From Ctenosaura bakeri (Eukaryota; Chordata; Lepidosauria; Squamata; Iguanidae): 64,000 nucleotides of DNA. Under the pieces are notes generated by a model, which ran no database searches, had not been told where the DNA came from, and worked only from the letters and a program-made list of their open reading frames with translations. Within the stretch, counting starts at the first letter, position 1; each line of letters begins with the position of its first letter. Below, piece after piece: positions 49,337 through 62,094 of the stretch. The DNA lies in the NCBI GenBank assembly GCA_948474755.1, contig CAOLHI010000255.1:310001-374000 (forward strand), read 5' to 3'. A program made the position numbers and the translations under genes.

Positions 49337-52300
49337 TTCCCCTCCATTTCCACTGTGTTTATTCTCCTTTGTTTTCTTGTACCACTTTTTGGCCTTCATC
49401 AGTTTCCATTTAAGCAGATGATTTGAAATCCACTCTCTTAGATCTCTATAGCTGATGTCCTGAATGAGTTTGGGAGCCAGAGCATCTGCTAGATATAACT
49501 CTGGGGCACTTTTACCATACCAGACTTGGAAAACATAGTTGACAATGATGCTCCTGCTGGTGGTACTTGATTAGTTACACACACCAAAATTGCTGTTAGA
49601 TTGGGGAAATTCAGATTTTGGATTTGGGGACAATTTATGAAAATAACAACAACGACAACAACAGTATCAAAATGGCAGTAAATATCAATATCAATGTTAA
49701 TATAAATACTAACAACCTAGGGATACTAATGATTAGAACACATAAATAACACATTACAGTTAACAATAATGCAATGTGTTATGAGGGAGTGATGAGGGCA
49801 TAAAGGTATTCCATTTGCAAAGTAACGTAACAGTTACCAAAACTACTGTTTTTTCCAAGTGTAACAAATAATGTTTACTTGTTACCTTGGGACTACTAGA
49901 ACATCTACAATGCTGCATTTTGGTAGGGTCTTTTTTTTTTTAATTTTAGCTCCCTCCTGGGTTTTTTAACTGTCTCAAAATATTCTTTTTAAAAAGGAAC
50001 TAAATAGTATTGAAAAAGCAAAGAGTACTGCAATGAATGACAAGGAAACCTGAGCAAAAAGCAACAGTAATGATTAAGGTGGAAAACTGGGTAATCATTA
50101 ACAGCAAAAGTACCTTTCTAAATTCTGATGATAATGGTTAAGGAAAAGAACTTGACTGAAATGATAGTTTAGGAAAGACCTTAAGCAAAATTATAGCTCT
50201 GTCTCCTTTTCTTGTGGACACACCTCTCCCTGGATGTACAGCTCTGAAACAGTCCTGGAACATCAGATGTAGGCCTTGACCCAGAAAAGTTGCCACCACT
50301 TCTGGTAGCAAAAGACATTGATAAAATTATTTGTATCACCACTAGTTTCCTTCACATGTTTTAAATTAGCAATGCTACTATATAGTTGCAACTTATTTAC
50401 CATTGTCTTCTAAACAGTTCAATATTGCTTTCAGCACCACAGCACAGTAAGTGGTCTTTTTGCTGCCCAAGATACCTGGAAGAACTGTTGTTCAGTGATA
50501 TAATACTTTAGGAAAATAAAAAAGGACCATATTTGCATAATATATAACATTCCCAGAAGAATATTCATCTTTGTCTGACGTTTTCTACTGGCAGATGACA
50601 AAGGGATGGGAAAACAGCATAATAAAGACTCTGCTTACATTACCCAAATGTTGCTGGGGACATACTAACTCCATTCTGCCAGGAACAGTTGTCCTCAAGA
50701 TACTTAACTCCTTTGTTCGGAAAATGTACCAACAGGTACATTACAAAATGCAAGTAGGGATTTTTTTTCTCACAGAATAATTGCTTCAATATTAGATTAA
50801 AATGTTCTCAGTGTAATGTCATCTATGGAAATTTGGGGCTATGATAAAAACAAACACAAAGCTAGATGGTTAGAGTGTCCTGACATTTTACAGATTTATA
50901 GCCAATTCTGAATGGACTTGTAAGTCTTTCAGGCAGGGAAACTTGCTTCCAAGTCAGTTTACACAGTACTTTGCCCTGAGAATCATTCTAGCTGAATTCA
51001 GTGGACCATACTTCTGAGAAAATGACGATAAGAGCCGTTTAATAATAGAAGCAATTACTTAGAATGACAGCGGGCTATCCTTTCCATGAGAATTTCAGGC
51101 AGACAGCTATGTCTAACGAATGTTCTAGCTATGGATTTTCTGCATCGAGTTGGAGTAAATATACTGTAGGACTGTAGAGGAAAGGAGCTGGAAGACTACT
51201 GTAACAAGGAGTTAGGTGGTTTGTTTCATCTCTAAGTTATGTAACAATTAACCCCACAAGCTACTTTCTAAATCAGGGATGGACATATAACATGTACCCC
51301 CAGAGTCAGAGTCATTTTTGTGGCTTCCAGAGACCACCAAAAGTCATTCCCCCCCCCCAAAAAAAAATCCCCCAAATGCTCTCTAGAGAGCATGGGACAT
51401 TTTACCATGTTTTGTCCCCCAGGCCAATTTAGGCCAAGAAGACTTCTACTCACTATCCCCATATGTTATCACACAGTTACCAGAATGGCTCAATCAGCCC
51501 CAGGCAATCAGAGAATGAAAAACAATGACATTAAGCACTTAGGACTTATGTGGCCCTCCAGAAAGGGTAGTAAGGCAACTTGCAGTAGTCTTAGCCAGGA
51601 TAGTCCTGTCATCCCACTTCACAGTGTGACACTACTTTAAAAGCAGATAAAAAGTATATTGCTTTTAAGACGAAAGGGTAAACATCCTCTGAGCTAATAA
51701 AGAAACTGGTATTGAATGGTAGCAATTATACATTATTTAACATTTCCAAAGCAATTTGACTAATATTAAAAAATAAGAGTAAGCCATGAAAATTAATGAA
51801 AAGTTTATGTTTACTTTAAAATGAGCATTCTGCATGAAGAATATAGAGTTTTTCTTTCTTTCTAAAAGTTATAAATATTTGATCACCTAACTGAATGAAA
51901 GTATAAGTAATTAATACTATGAAACTATAATGTAATTACTAGAAAATTATTGTTGGTTCATGAAGTTCAAGAATAATTGTTTTGGTCCATTAAACAGTCC
52001 TCCTCCCATCCTGCATTTCTATTTTCCATCCTATAAACAATTAAAATATGCATATGGAAATTATTTGATTCAATCTTTATGCTGGCTTCCATTAATGAGC
52101 CTGAGAAATGCTGAGGTTTTGATTGTCATAAAATCCTCCCAGGTTAAACGATAGCTAAGCTGGTTGGTTTGACTTCTAGGATTCTGTGGATTTATTTTCA
52201 GCAGGAGACCTGCCTGAACAAGTTATCCTGTGGGTGCAGAATAATATTGTGAAAGCATTCTATGGTATGGATCCAGATTTACCTTCTGTGGGTGGAACAA

Positions 52301-53214
52301 TTCCTTTCACTCATGGAAAGAACTGTTATTCAATTGGACTGATTTTTGTAAATTCCCTTTCCTCCAATAGTCTTTGGTCTCCACCTTTCCTCCATCATAC
52401 TTCAGTGCTTTACAGCTTATGTCAAGCTTTTGATGATGGTTCTCCCATACCATCCTTATTTCATTGGTTTCTACTTCCAGATGAATGCCTTATCTGTCTT
52501 CTGATTTACTTCAACCTCTTCTGTTAGAAGGCATTCTATCGTTCCATTCATAAGCAACATAAGTATATACATCCATGTTCTCAAAAACTCCAGTAAAGAA
52601 AGTGTTGCATCTATAACCTAGTAATGTTAACCCTTAAAATTTATCATTTGCCATTAGTAAACACTCATACAGGACCACTGGTAAAACAGCTCCACCCTAA
52701 CTCATGCAAATGTTGGGACCTGTAAGGTTACTGAGTATCTGTGGTTGAGTTCCTGTACTACTAGCGGTGGCAATAACTTGACATGGAAAACGAATTCATT
52801 CCCTATGAAAATATTTATGCCAGTCCTCCTAGGATGGAAACAAAAAGAAAACCTCTTGCTTCAGAAATCTGTACGTTCTTGAGGCTTGCAATGCTTTTCG
52901 GGAGGCAAGTGTCAGACATAAAAGAAGTATACATTTAATAAAAATGTGCAGGGTCAAAAATGGACCTATTTGAAAATACAGACAAATATGATTCTGTCAG
53001 TGGGGAAAGTGTTTTTAAGACTGTGAGAAAGATGTTTACAAGCATGCATATATACATTTTAGGGGGGAAATCTGCAAAAATCTATATTAACATGTATACA
53101 GGAAAGAAACAGTCATTTCTTGCAATCAGATAAATAACTGGAATTGGGCAGGCATACTGGTGGAATTATTCGAAACATAACAGAAAGATCTTCACTACTC
53201 CCCTATGAATAACA
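49337..53214. other. Intronic stretch, nothing recognised
   Basis: Nearly 4 kb of AT-rich DNA. Short (AAC)n-like words near 49640 and a C-run/A-run at 51349-51367 are the only notable features. Confidence 0.45.
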
Positions 53215-54310
53215 CAGAGTGAGTTGGGTATATTTAGCTTGGAAGAGAGACAATTTGATGGAGGACATGATAGAAACTGCAAAGGCACGTTTGCCGTTGA
53301 GCATTAAGAAGACAAAAATAATTACCACAGATGATTTACATAACCTCAAAATAGCCAATGAAGATATTGAAATAGTTCAAGATTTTTCATACCTTGGCTC
53401 AGTCATTAATCAGAATAGAGACTGCAGTCAAAAAAACAGAAGATGACTAGGAGTTGGAAGGGCAACTATGAAGGAACTAGACAAAATCCTGAAGCATAAA
53501 GATACATCATTGAATATTAAAGTTAGGATTGCCCATGCCATTGTGTTCACAATTTCTATATTCAGTTGTAAAAGCTGGACAATGAAGAAAGCTGATAAGA
53601 AGAAAATAAACTCCTTGAAATGTGGTGCTGGAAGAGTTCTCTGTGGTTACCCTGAACTGCTAAAAAGATAAATGAATGGGTTCTGGAACAAATTAAGCCT
53701 GAAGTCTCCCTAGAAGTCAAGATGACTGAACTAGGGCTGTTACACTTTGGCCATATCAAGAGAAGACATGACTCATGAGAAAAGACCATAATGCTTGGCT
53801 AGGTGGAAGGCAATAGGGAAAGGAAGATCACATTACAGATGGATAGATTCAATCAAGAAAGATGTATCCCTGAATCTTCAAGACCTGAGTAAGGTACCTG
53901 AGGACAGAGTGACTTGGAGATCTCAGATTCATAGGATCACAAGTCAAAGTCAACTTTACAGCAATTAACAACAAGGTAGTCATATAGCCTCAAATATCTG
54001 AAGGGGGTGACAGGTGGAGAATGGACTCAGTTTGTTTTCAACTGTTCCAGAGTTTAGGACCCAAATCAACAGAGTGAATAACAAGAAAAGAGATTTTGAC
54101 TAAACATTAACAAGAACTTCCTGAGAGTAAGAGCTGTTCATCAATGGAAATGGAAATGACTGCCTCAGAAGGAATCTCCTTCATTGTTGGGTTTTGTCAA
54201 GAACAACTGTCAGGGATGCATTCGCTGTGGATTTTCTGCATTGGCAGGGCACTGAAGTAGATGACCGATGGGACCTCAGTCAACCCTATGATGCTGAGAT
54301 GCTATGAGAC
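53215..54310 (+). mobile_element. CR1 LINE 3' end, split by BovB
   Basis: The left part (53215-53273) reads gagttgggtatatttagctt, ggaagagagacaatttgatg and gaggacatgatag. The right part (53975-54310) continues with cctcaaatatctgaaggggg, ttagcaagaacttcc-type words and the 3' end ggcagggcactgaagtagat, ending in atgctgagatgctatgag. In an intact CR1 these follow one another directly. Confidence 0.85.
53274..53974 (+). mobile_element. BovB (RTE) LINE 3' end nested in CR1
   Basis: The coding remnant of the BovB C-terminus reads LSIKKTKI, NEDIEIVQDFSYLGSVINQN, RDCSQ, then after a stop ELDKILKHKDTSL, KSWTMKKADKKKINS. It continues through the actttggccatatcaagaga block to the tail ttcataggatcacaagtcaa and aattaacaacaa. 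The flanking CR1 resumes with tag repeated at both junctions, a possible short target duplication. Several stops. Confidence 0.92.
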
Positions 54311-54342
54311 CTGAGGAAGAGATGTTTTATTATGGGCAATTT

Positions 54343-54452
54343 CCCTCCAGATATTTTTGACCATACCTCCCTGTAGCCTTAGCCACCAAAGCAAATACTG
54401 AGGAATGACTGGAGTTGTAGCTCAAAAGCAACTGTAGAAGTTTGGTTGCCCA
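54343..54452. repeat. Palindromic acaactccc MITE
   Basis: ccctccagatatttttgacc and gactggagttgtagctcaaa face each other around a short centre. Full length but diverged. Confidence 0.6.
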
Positions 54453-55184
54453 TTCTTGCTTTAACAGATAGATCCTGAAAAAAGGGCAAGAATCCTTAGA
54501 TGGAACACAACAGTTCCAAGTAGTCTTTGAAAAGAAAGAGCTCAATTATAACCTCACAAAAACTTGATTTGCTTCTTAAAAAAGATATCCACATGGTAAC
54601 ATAAGCAGTCTTGCTCTTATTTATTTCAAAATAAAAACAAATACAGTGCACATATACCAATAAACAGACAACCATATGCATCAGACTTCTAAAGGACAGA
54701 AAGTAATAGCACCATGAAATACAACTGGTATCAACACTTGAATTTGCATAGCTTTAAAAATGTATGGGGGGGGACAAGAAAAAAAACCCTGCCATCTAAG
54801 CAAGACTACAATTTATCAACACAAAAAAATTAGTATGCCATGCAATCTTAATTTCTTTGAATAACTTACCATGACATTATAACAGTGTATGGCTATGTAA
54901 ACAGTTCTACCTTATAAATCCAAATTTTATAGAGTATAAATCAAGTTTCTAAATATCCTAAAGCTTATGATTTAACATGCACAAACTTTGCAATGTAAAA
55001 TAGACTAAATATGATAGATAGTAAAATTACCATTTCAATTTTTGTTATTGTTGTTGTTAACCTATAAAGATCTAAATGCATCCCTTAACAGTTAAATCTA
55101 CATAGTTCTGCGTTAACCTGATCCAATAAAACACTACAGCAACAAACAAGCATAACAGTATTCAAAGAGGTCAATATGTTAATC
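54453..55184. other. Intronic stretch, nothing recognised
   Basis: AT-rich anonymous DNA; G-run at 54765-54772 next to an A-run. Confidence 0.5.
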
Positions 55185-55436
55185 TGTTCCAGCATAAAAA
55201 GGTATAATGGAATCCAGTACTATTCATATATTTAGTTAGGAATATCTGTTTGGATAGGTTATCAGTGGAATACTTATTGGAAGATCGGAATCCGCATATT
55301 ATTAGGCTAATGGCCAACTTTCTGGTGGAGGCAACAAACTTATGGCTTAAATTTTCTAAAAATGATTCTTGAAGTTTTATTGTAAATGTATATGTTGTAG
55401 TATGCCTAATAAAGGTTAATCAGAATCAGAATCAGA
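55185..55436 (+). repeat. Possible LINE 3' end with TCAGAA tail
   Basis: A short frame (SVEYLLEDRNPHIIRLMANF) ends at a stop and is followed by gtatatgttgtagtatgcct, aataaaggttaatc and three TCAGAA units. A terminal AATAAAGG with a short tandem tail is typical of some non-LTR retrotransposons. The clade is not identified. Confidence 0.4.
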
Positions 55437-55830
55437 ATATTTTATTTATTTATATTTTGCTTTTCCCCAACATGGCATCCAAGGTGATTTGAAGGGCTAA
55501 AACAAGATAAAGCTAAAAACCTGATGACAAAAAAGTTAAAATAAGATTAATTTTACAAGGGGTAGAATCAGTTTTAAAACATGGTCTTAAAAAGACTCTC
55601 TATGTTCAGTCAACCATCAAAAATGTGTTTGCATGCCACTGAAAGAGAGCTGAGAGGGGCCAGCCTAGCCTCCTGTGGAAAGGAATTCAACAACCTGGGA
55701 GCAGCCACCCAGAAAAGTTTCTCCTGTGTCCCCACCAGATGGACCTGTGGAGGTCATAAGTCATAACCAGCAGCCTGAATTGTGCCCATAACAAATCAGT
55801 GGCTGACAAAGCTGGTTCAACAAGGGAGAG
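55437..55830 (-). repeat. LINE 3' end fragment (L2/CR1-like)
   Basis: On the plus strand tttatttatttatattttgc and ttttccccaacatggc give the antisense 3' UTR. It is followed by the antisense of a C-terminal coding region (ctcctgtggaaaggaattca, caacctgggagcagccaccc), a word order common in reptile L2-type LINEs. Confidence 0.55.
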
Positions 55831-56193
55831 AGAGATGTTCCAGAAGTACTTTAGAAACTCTGGTTTATTCTAGCATGAGCTTTCATAGATATCACTCTGA
55901 AGAATGCATCTAAAAGAAGTGGACTGATATCCACAAAAGAGCTGCAATAAGCCACTTTAGGACACATCCAGTTTGATAGAAAAGTCCCAAGTTTTGTTCC
56001 CGTTCTTCCTAATTTTATATTGGTTTAAAATAAACCAACCTTAGGAGATGGTATATAAAGTCTCTGGTAGCACTGGGACAGAAAGTATTCTGGAATAAAT
56101 AAAATGTGTATGGATCTCCACAATAAAATAGGAAAGAATAGGAACAAAATCTAGGACCTTTTGGTCTTTTCAATCAGTCTGGATGCGCCCTTA
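55831..56193. other. Intronic stretch, nothing recognised
   Basis: Anonymous DNA; caagctttcatagatatcac-like words near 55880 are not assignable. Confidence 0.4.
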
Positions 56194-56373
56194 GGCTATT
56201 TCCGCACTAGACTACTATAGTCAATTATTCCACTTTCAACATCCTATGGAATCCTGGGGTTTGCAGTTTAGGGAGAGGCCTCAAAGGCCCCTCCCTAAAC
56301 TGCAAACCCCAGGATTCCATAGGATGTTGAAAGTGGAATAATAGCATTGTAACAGTCTAGTGTGGAAATGGCC
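56194..56373. mobile_element. MITE with 56-bp stem hairpin
   Basis: Terminal inverted repeats ggctatttccgcactagac and gtctagtgtggaaatggcc bound a core in which 56225-56280 pairs with 56286-56341 with a single mismatch and a 5-base loop (tcaaa). No coding capacity. The flanks TTA and TCA might be a decayed 3-bp target duplication (PIF/Harbinger style), but an 8-bp hAT duplication is not visible. The superfamily remains open. Confidence 0.85.
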
Positions 56374-56838
56374 TCAGTCTCAAAAGTAAATATAATGGAC
56401 ATATCTAATCATCCCATCTGTTTATCCATGGAACTATCCAATGTACACTAGGTTTATAGGGTGATGAATTAAAAGATGGTCCCTGCCCAGAAAAGCTACA
56501 ATTCTAAGTTGAGGTCACCGGATAAGATAACAGTAAACAAACGAAGAATGAGAGCAAATATAGCCCCAAGTGTTTAAGCTTTAAAAATGAGAATATTTTG
56601 CGGCACCTTAGAGAATAGCAGATCTACTATGATACAAACCTTCACCAGATACACGGAGTATACCCACTAAGGGCAAATATAAAGAAGAACCATTTAATCA
56701 CCACTGGGGATAAGGATCTGGGATACTATGTCCTATCATAGTCAACATGACAGTGCAGTTGTATCAGTTAAACTCACCAAATTATTGCATCACAGAATAA
56801 AATGAAAGGCAACATCTGCTTGGTTGACCTGTGTGTGT

Positions 56839-56840
<2 letters not shown>
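56374..56840. other. Intronic stretch, nothing recognised
   Basis: Anonymous DNA. Confidence 0.5.
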
Positions 56841-56889
<49 letters not shown>

Positions 56890-57214
56890 TTTATTTTTAT
56901 CCCGCCTCTCCCAGTGGATCGAGGCGGCATTACAGGAATATATAAATACATTAAAACATTAAAATGTACCCCATCCTCCCCACCCACCAACCCTTCTATC
57001 CCCCTAAAACACATCAATTATTACAACAAATTAAAAACAAAATTAAAAACAAAAGGACAATTGATGAGAGGCGGTGGAACACTAGTCTGGGAAGGCCTGT
57101 CGGAAGAGAACAGTCTTGACTGCTTTTTTAAAGCAGTCAAGACTGGTACGTGCCGGGTCTCTTCCGGCAGGCCATTCCATAACTTGGGAGCGACAGAAGA
57201 AAAGGTCCTCTGGG
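56841..57214 (-). mobile_element. L2-clade LINE 3' end, short copy
   Basis: Same family and orientation as 19116-20885. An (AAT)n run at 56841-56888, then tatcccgcctctcccag, cgaggcggc, and the end of the ORF (aggcctgtcggaagagaaca, tcttccggcaggccattcca). Homology to the longer copy stops at about 57214, a typical 5' truncation. Confidence 0.92.
57111..57145. repeat. 35-bp palindrome in the L2 ORF end, copy 2
   Basis: Identical to 19396-19430: CAGTCTTGACTGCTTT paired with AAAGCAGTCAAGACTG. Confidence 0.9.
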
Positions 57215-57294
57215 AGCATGTACCTTGAATGTTTGCAGGTTGTGAGGACAGTACATCTGTATACATGCACACACACATATACACATCACATAGT

Positions 57295-57500
57295 GCTATG
57301 ATTTACATTTTTATCCTACCTTTCTTCCAATCACTTTCAATGACGATGTCTCACCTCTCCCCATTTTATCCCCTCAACAGCCCTGTAAGGCAGACCACAC
57401 AGAGACAGGCAGACTGGCTCAAGGCTACCAGTGAGTTTCATGGCTTCTTGGAAACTGGATATCCCAAGTGGAAATCTATCACACTGGCTTTACCTCATTT
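57295..57500 (-). repeat. MIR-like or other tRNA SINE, diverged
   Basis: ctcaacagccctgtaaggca, tggctcaaggctaccagtga, gtttcatggcttc and a poor tRNA-like end follow the order of MIR-type SINEs on the minus strand. The left part (tttttatcctacctttcttc) resembles a LINE 3' tail. Confidence 0.45.
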
Positions 57501-57593
57501 GTTGCAGGACACCAGGGATTTGAAACACAGTGAAAAACACGTACCCTTTTGACAAGGTAGGCCTTATCCACAGCTTATTTTTTTTAATTGTCC

Positions 57594-57598
<5 letters not shown>

Positions 57599-57661
<63 letters not shown>
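57599..57661. repeat. (AT)n-(AG)n compound microsatellite
   Basis: About 13 AT units directly followed by about 18 AG units. Confidence 0.97.
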
Positions 57662-57662
<1 letters not shown>

Positions 57663-60415
57663 GCTGAAATCCCCACTGACCTCTGACGTATGATGCCAGT
57701 CTTTCAATAACAGTAGTTTTGAAGAAAGCACAAATAAATACAGTTTTGATGAACAAAAATCTGACAGGCTCTTTGAGCAGTCCACCTATATGAATGCAAG
57801 AGGCATTATCAAGAGTCTCTTGGGTCATAATCTGTAAACAAAAATAGGAGGAAATGGAACCCTGAGAGTTTTTAAGGTCCATTAGAAGACAAATTGGCTT
57901 TTTAATTAATACTAAAGATAAACAGATCATGACAACATTATGTATATCAGTGTGAAAGGGATTATGTAAATAACAAGCATTTGCAAAATCGTTAAGTGTG
58001 CCATTTGTATTTATTCAGTACGGAAATCTTCTAATGTCTATCCAGTAAATAACAAAACCTTCCAAAATAATAATTCTTTGCACAATAAGGGCTCACTCGT
58101 AAGCAAATCTTATTTGTTTTCAATGCCCAAACAATATATGCTCTCCCAAGCTGGAACAGAGAAATCATGCATATTTCAATGTAACAACATAGTACTATTT
58201 GAAAATTAGGTGTACATATGTTAAAAGAATGACTGGATGGAGAGGGTGCTGTGAAACTGAAACATAATGTTCCCACCCCACATGTTCTGGCTTTTGAGGA
58301 TTTAGAGCAAATGTCTGAAAGGGAATTCTGAGTATATTCAGCTGAAGCACGTAAAATCCCCCTTCAGGGAGTGGAAGGGAAGATTGGGGATTTTGGGAGT
58401 GGGGACAAGCAAACTCAGCTTCACTGCCCTCTTCAGATGTTTTCCTGTGAAAGGCTAAATGGGTGATGGGGAAGGGGAAGGGGGTGTACACACAAAAGCC
58501 ACCTCAGACCAAGTCCCTATATACCCATCAGCACCATAGACCTCTGTACCAGAGCGCTTTGGAACTGAGTTCATCCAAACATAGTTACAAAACAGATTTC
58601 TTTCAATAAAGCTGAACACTTGATTCACCAGAATCACCTTCTATTTCTTCCTGAAGTAATTGGGGAAGGCAATTCCCTTCAACAGTCTTCTGCAGTCCTT
58701 TCAGGTCAATGACCTAAATGCAACTGAGAGCGTGGTGACATCCAGAGAACAAAGTTTACATTCATGCCCACATCCTCACCAGCCACTTTGCCCTCCATAC
58801 ATTCCTGTTAATGCCTGAAAAAGGCTATAGTGAACAGTGTTTACAATGACCTCTAAAAGGCAGCATTTAATGCTGAATCAGTCATTCTCTTTAAGTAAAC
58901 ATACGGTGAACAGAACCAGTGAGTCTCATCATGATTTTACTTGCACAAGAAGTGATGAACCTGAAGAAGAGAGCCTCTTCTATCTATGGAGAACCTCTGT
59001 ACAAGCCAGAACCCTAGAATATCAAGCTAATATAGAAGTCCATGGAAAGCCCACAAGCAGAACACAAACAAAAACATACTCCTTCTCATGTTTCTTAGTA
59101 TATAGTACTGAGGTAGGCTGTAACCATAAGTAAAAACTAGAGATGTGCAAGCATATTTATTCCTCTTATCACAGTACTTTGAATCACATGAAATTTTATC
59201 TCCTCATCATCCAGTCAGAAACTCAAGAAATTATTATTTATGTTGTAGAGATACACAGATAGATATAGTTAGATATGTAGTTGGAATGGACTCAATCCAT
59301 TGATCATAATTTCTTCTTGGAATACAGACGAGAGATTTGTGACCCTCAAGACATTGATGAATTTCTACATATAACATTCCTCAGTATTAGCCAGGCTGGA
59401 AGGGGAATATGGGAGCTGGAAGGCTACAGCTGCCCCAGTCCAAGACTGTCCAGTGTCTCATGCTGCCATAACATTGTCTCACTGCTTTTCATTGAGCGGA
59501 CAACATGAATCTCACACGTTGACAAGACCCTGTCAAATAAATATCCAGCAAACTGTCTCTAAAACACACACTGAACCCGACACACACCCCCCACACACAA
59601 CACATTCCCTCCAGCACCATACTGAGATCCCAGCAGTGCAGTATTCTTATATGCACCATCTACCATTTATTTTACTTGTAATTGTAAGCAATTCTAATTT
59701 TAGTTGAATTTTTTAATGTCTTTATCTATCTGTTAGAACAAACAAACAAATTTAAGTTTCTGCCTGTTTGTTTGTTACTGAATCAACCTAAATGCCTGGA
59801 TGGATTTTCCCCAAATTCAGATAGTATGTTTTGCATGGTCTGACTTAAGATTTAGTACCGTATCTAGTATTCCTGAGGAATCATCAGTGAGTATGTGGAG
59901 GGCACTGCAATTATACTTTTGTTCATACAGATTAGTGTATTTATTGGCCTGTCAAGACAGCATACTCTCCAAAGGGCAACCGAGGCTGATATCCAACATA
60001 AGGAACATCTGACCACTCACAGAGATAGGTACTCATTCCCTAGAACAGTTGAAACTGAACAATCATTAAGAGTTATTAATCATTCCCTTGGATAAGTCTT
60101 GGTACCACAACTAGCATAGCATATAGTGTAGCTGACTGGCTATCAAACCATCTGATAGGAAGGAGGAAACTGGCAATTTTCTTCCCCAGTGTTCCAGAAC
60201 TGGTGCCATATTTGTGTCCAGTGGCTACAATTGTTTCTTACTTTCCTGGAAACTCCAAGGACTGGCTGCAAGTGCTTCAGAGACTGGTATTCATTCACAG
60301 ACAACACTTTGAGTAGCATTGGTAAAGTGCATACACAATCTGCCAGAGCATAATACACTACTCATTCCTACCTGAATTTACCAGAATCTGCAGTGGAATT
60401 AACCTATTTTGTAGG
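57662..60415. other. Intronic stretch, nothing recognised
   Basis: AT-rich DNA without named repeats; a small aacaaacaaacaaa/tttgtttgttac inverted pair occurs near 59738-59776. Confidence 0.45.
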
Positions 60416-60648
60416 AGTCTTCATAGTGGCATAGGAATGAGGGATGAGGGGGCGGTGAGCCTTGGGTTGCACTTTTTCGGGGGGCAATGCCATTCCTTGC
60501 CTGGCCCCCACGTGCCGTCACCTTGTCCCACATGCTGTAGCTCCACCAGCACATGCCATAGCCCCTCCCATGTGCACCATAGCCATGCTCACATGCCTCC
60601 ACCCCTGCCCCTATCCCACTCATACCAAGCTATGCCACTGGGTCTCCA
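60416..60648. mobile_element. Small hAT-like MITE with imperfect 8-bp duplication
   Basis: The GC-rich 217-bp unit at 60424-60640 has ends tagtggcatagg and ccaagctatgccactg (CAGTGGCATAG-type inverted ends). Flanks AGTCTTCA (60416-60423) and GGTCTCCA (60641-60648) agree at six of eight bases. No coding capacity. Confidence 0.6.
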
Positions 60649-60929
60649 GTCCAGCAATCTTTCAAAGATTTTATAGAGACCCTTACACACTAGAATGTGC
60701 TAGTGGGATCACTAATACATGTAAGCACATAGAAGTCTCCAAAGAGCCATCCATTTTCACACTTGGAATGATTCTGCCCTCCGCAGAATGACTCCACATG
60801 GACCAAAGACCTTCCAGGGACCTACAAGATGAAGCACCCTGGTAATCCTACCTGAACGTACAGACACCTAGAGTCAGTCCTATTGTAAAAGTATATAGAG
60901 GCTGCCAGTTCTCAATGGTTAAAGTGCAG

Positions 60930-61037
60930 CCCTCTACATGTTATTGTACTGCATTTCCCATCAGCCTTAGGCAGCATAGCTAGCTAGTGGTGAGGATTGC
61001 TGGAAGTCACAATCCAACAACATTTGGAGAGCTACAC
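60930..61037. repeat. Palindromic acaactccc MITE
   Basis: cctctacatgttattgtact, gcatttcccatcagcc and ctggaagtcacaatccaaca, acatttggag form complementary arms around agcatagctagctagtggtg. Confidence 0.65.
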
Positions 61038-62094
61038 TTCACGAACTCCAATGTCTAGGCACCTTCCAGAAGATATCAGGCAAACATTCAAACAGAATTC
61101 AAAAAATTCCATTACAATCCTTCCATCAAGTTTGGAGAACTGGATTTACAGCCACATTTCTCTGCAGCCTTTATCCATTTCTCCTTTGGAGTAGAAAAAC
61201 AACCACCACCAAGTTGTAGGTGTGACAACATAGCCAGTAGGTTAAGGCTAGAGAAAAAAATCTGACTTTTAACTGATCCATCAGTACTTACATTTTAATG
61301 CTGAGTAAAGCACTTCTTATATACTGTACACAATTAGTAGAATCAGTTGGGACAGTTTATAAAGCCATTTGGGATCCAACTAGATAAAACGCTCTAAATA
61401 AATGTCAGATCATTATCACTATTACCCAATAGATGGAGCCTTATTTGCTGAGTTCAAAATGGAGTGAGTCCAAGAAAAGAAAAGAAAAAAAGAAAAGAAA
61501 AATGAAAGAAGCTTCTCACTAACTGGACTGGAAAATGCATCCCAAAAGCACATTTCCTCTGAATAAACACCACTTAAGGTTCTATGTCTATATTAGGAGC
61601 ATTTGTATCTCTTTTTACTCAAGGATTATGCTGGTTTGTTTCTTGCTCAAGAGTTATAACTTATTATAAGAAGGCTGGTTACACATTGGAACAGAAGGGA
61701 CATTTATATATTAGTTATGTCAAGCTAAAGATGGCGAAAGATGACAGAGAAACACACCTGACTTTCTATTTCTGCTAACAAGCTTATTAAGCACCCTCAC
61801 AAATGCTAAAAGATGCCCTTATCAGTCTTGATTCCTTCATCCTTCAAATATTGTTTTCTCCTTCCTCGTACAAATAACTGTAGATCTGAAGGCAAGAAGG
61901 AATATAACGTACTTAATACCTAAAAGTTCTAAAGCAGAAATTCTCAGTTGAGTAACTTTTCCCTACTAGATTTGTCAGATGCTGACAAACACAAACCTTC
62001 ATGGTAGTCCTACCAAGTCATTAACATGGGAAGAAAATACTCTTCTTGTACCTATTATCTTCCCACCAATGGTACTACCTTTCCACAGTGGTAG
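61038..62094. other. Intronic stretch, nothing recognised
   Basis: Anonymous DNA with an A/G-rich tract at 61475-61510. Confidence 0.5.

Noticed and set aside
57490..57930. 146-codon minus-strand frame with serine-leucine and tyrosine-isoleucine runs
   Set aside because: Produced by the (AT)n-(AG)n microsatellite; no domain.
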